Below are positions 14,420 through 14,737 of a stretch of 14,737 nt of DNA, piece by piece. Made by a program: the position numbers and the translations under genes. This DNA is from JBBSUX01 sp038234045. GTDB lineage: Bacteria; Pseudomonadota; Gammaproteobacteria; Burkholderiales; Burkholderiaceae_C. Every line of letters starts with the position of its first letter. Positions within the stretch are counted from its first letter, which is position 1. Under the pieces are notes generated by a model that saw nothing but the letters and a program-made list of their open reading frames with translations, did no database searches and had not been told where the DNA came from. The stretch is from the NCBI GenBank assembly GCA_038234045.1, contig JBBSUX010000061.1, forward strand, positions 1-14,737, written 5' to 3'.

Positions 14420-14737
14420 ACGACATCCGCCGCACCATTCTTTGGGTGATCTTTGGCTTTTCCATGGTGCTGCTGTGGGACAAGTGGCAGATCCACAACG
14501 GCCATCAGGCCATGTTCTTCCCGTCGATCTCGCAGAACGCTGCGGCGCCAGGGGCCGAGCGGCCGGTGCCCACCAGTGCCAGCGCGTCTTCGACAGCCGA
14601 CGCGTCTACCGTGCCGGCTGCGCGGTCGCAGGCGTCTGCCTCCGAAGTGCCAACCGTGGGCTCCACTCCCATCCCCGCTGGCGGTGCTGTGACAACCGGC
14701 GGTACCGTACTTCCGCCGGCGGCCACCACCGCGGCGC
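14416..14737 (+). CDS. yidC: Membrane protein insertase YidC, N-terminal part
   Basis: YidC inserts and folds inner-membrane proteins, with or without the Sec translocon. The right window edge cuts the gene after 107 complete codons; Gram-negative YidC is usually about 550 residues. The visible part has the N-terminal membrane segment TILWVIFGFSMVLLW, then DKWQIHNGHQAMFFPS, a sequence typical of betaproteobacterial YidC. An Ala/Ser/Thr/Pro-rich linker follows that leads toward the large periplasmic domain. The start overlaps the yidD stop as ATGA. The conserved insertase core lies outside the window, so the call rests on the N-terminus and on gene order. Confidence 0.95.
   Translation, partial: MNDIRRTILWVIFGFSMVLLWDKWQIHNGHQAMFFPSISQNAAAPGAERPVPTSASASSTADASTVPAARSQASASEVPTVGSTPIPAGGAVTTGGTVLPPAATTAA

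Overview
The window is a piece of a betaproteobacterial chromosome that includes the replication-origin neighbourhood. The conserved block yidC-yidD-rnpA-rpmH / dnaA-dnaN-gyrB is present in its usual order, with rpmH and dnaA divergent. The protein sequences (YidC N-terminus, the RnpA 'PKRWARRAVTRNAIKRQ' stretch, GyrB and DnaA style) look like Burkholderiales, most likely Comamonadaceae. That family-level call rests on recognition from memory, not on a search.

Layout: (1) 1-1857, minus strand: a branched-chain-amino-acid-type ABC uptake system, with a periplasmic binding protein followed by a LivH-type permease cut by the left edge. (2) 1858-2401: 544 bases without a convincing intact gene, holding two inverted repeats and a 52-codon orphan reading frame that runs into the end of serB. 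(3) 2402-3115, minus: a SerB-type phosphoserine phosphatase. (4) 3319-7069, plus: a compact three-gene ABC importer operon (ATPase, fused double permease, periplasmic binding protein) of the ferric iron / 2-aminoethylphosphonate / sugar-phosphate family, divergent from serB. (5) 7206-12893, minus: gyrB, dnaN and dnaA. (6) 12894-13302: the dnaA-rpmH intergenic region, with near-consensus DnaA boxes at the dnaA promoter and a nested inverted repeat; this is the natural oriC candidate, though its box content is poor. (7) 13303-14737, plus: rpmH, rnpA, yidD and the start of yidC, tightly packed with translational overlaps.

How the genes fit together: dnaA, dnaN and gyrB supply initiation, the sliding clamp and supercoiling. 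rpmH and rnpA supply a ribosomal protein and the RNase P protein. yidD and yidC supply membrane-protein insertion. The two ABC systems and serB are accessory metabolism lying next to the origin block. The divergent serB/importer pair suggests, but does not prove, use of a phosphorylated organic compound.

I found no tRNA, rRNA, CRISPR array, intact insertion sequence or defence system, and no clear evidence of a wholly new system. The more unusual points are a Gly-rich, repeat-bearing insert in the GyrB Toprim region, a low-complexity insert in RnpA, a hairpin-bearing repeat-like element between dnaA and dnaN, and the nested inverted repeat in the putative origin region.
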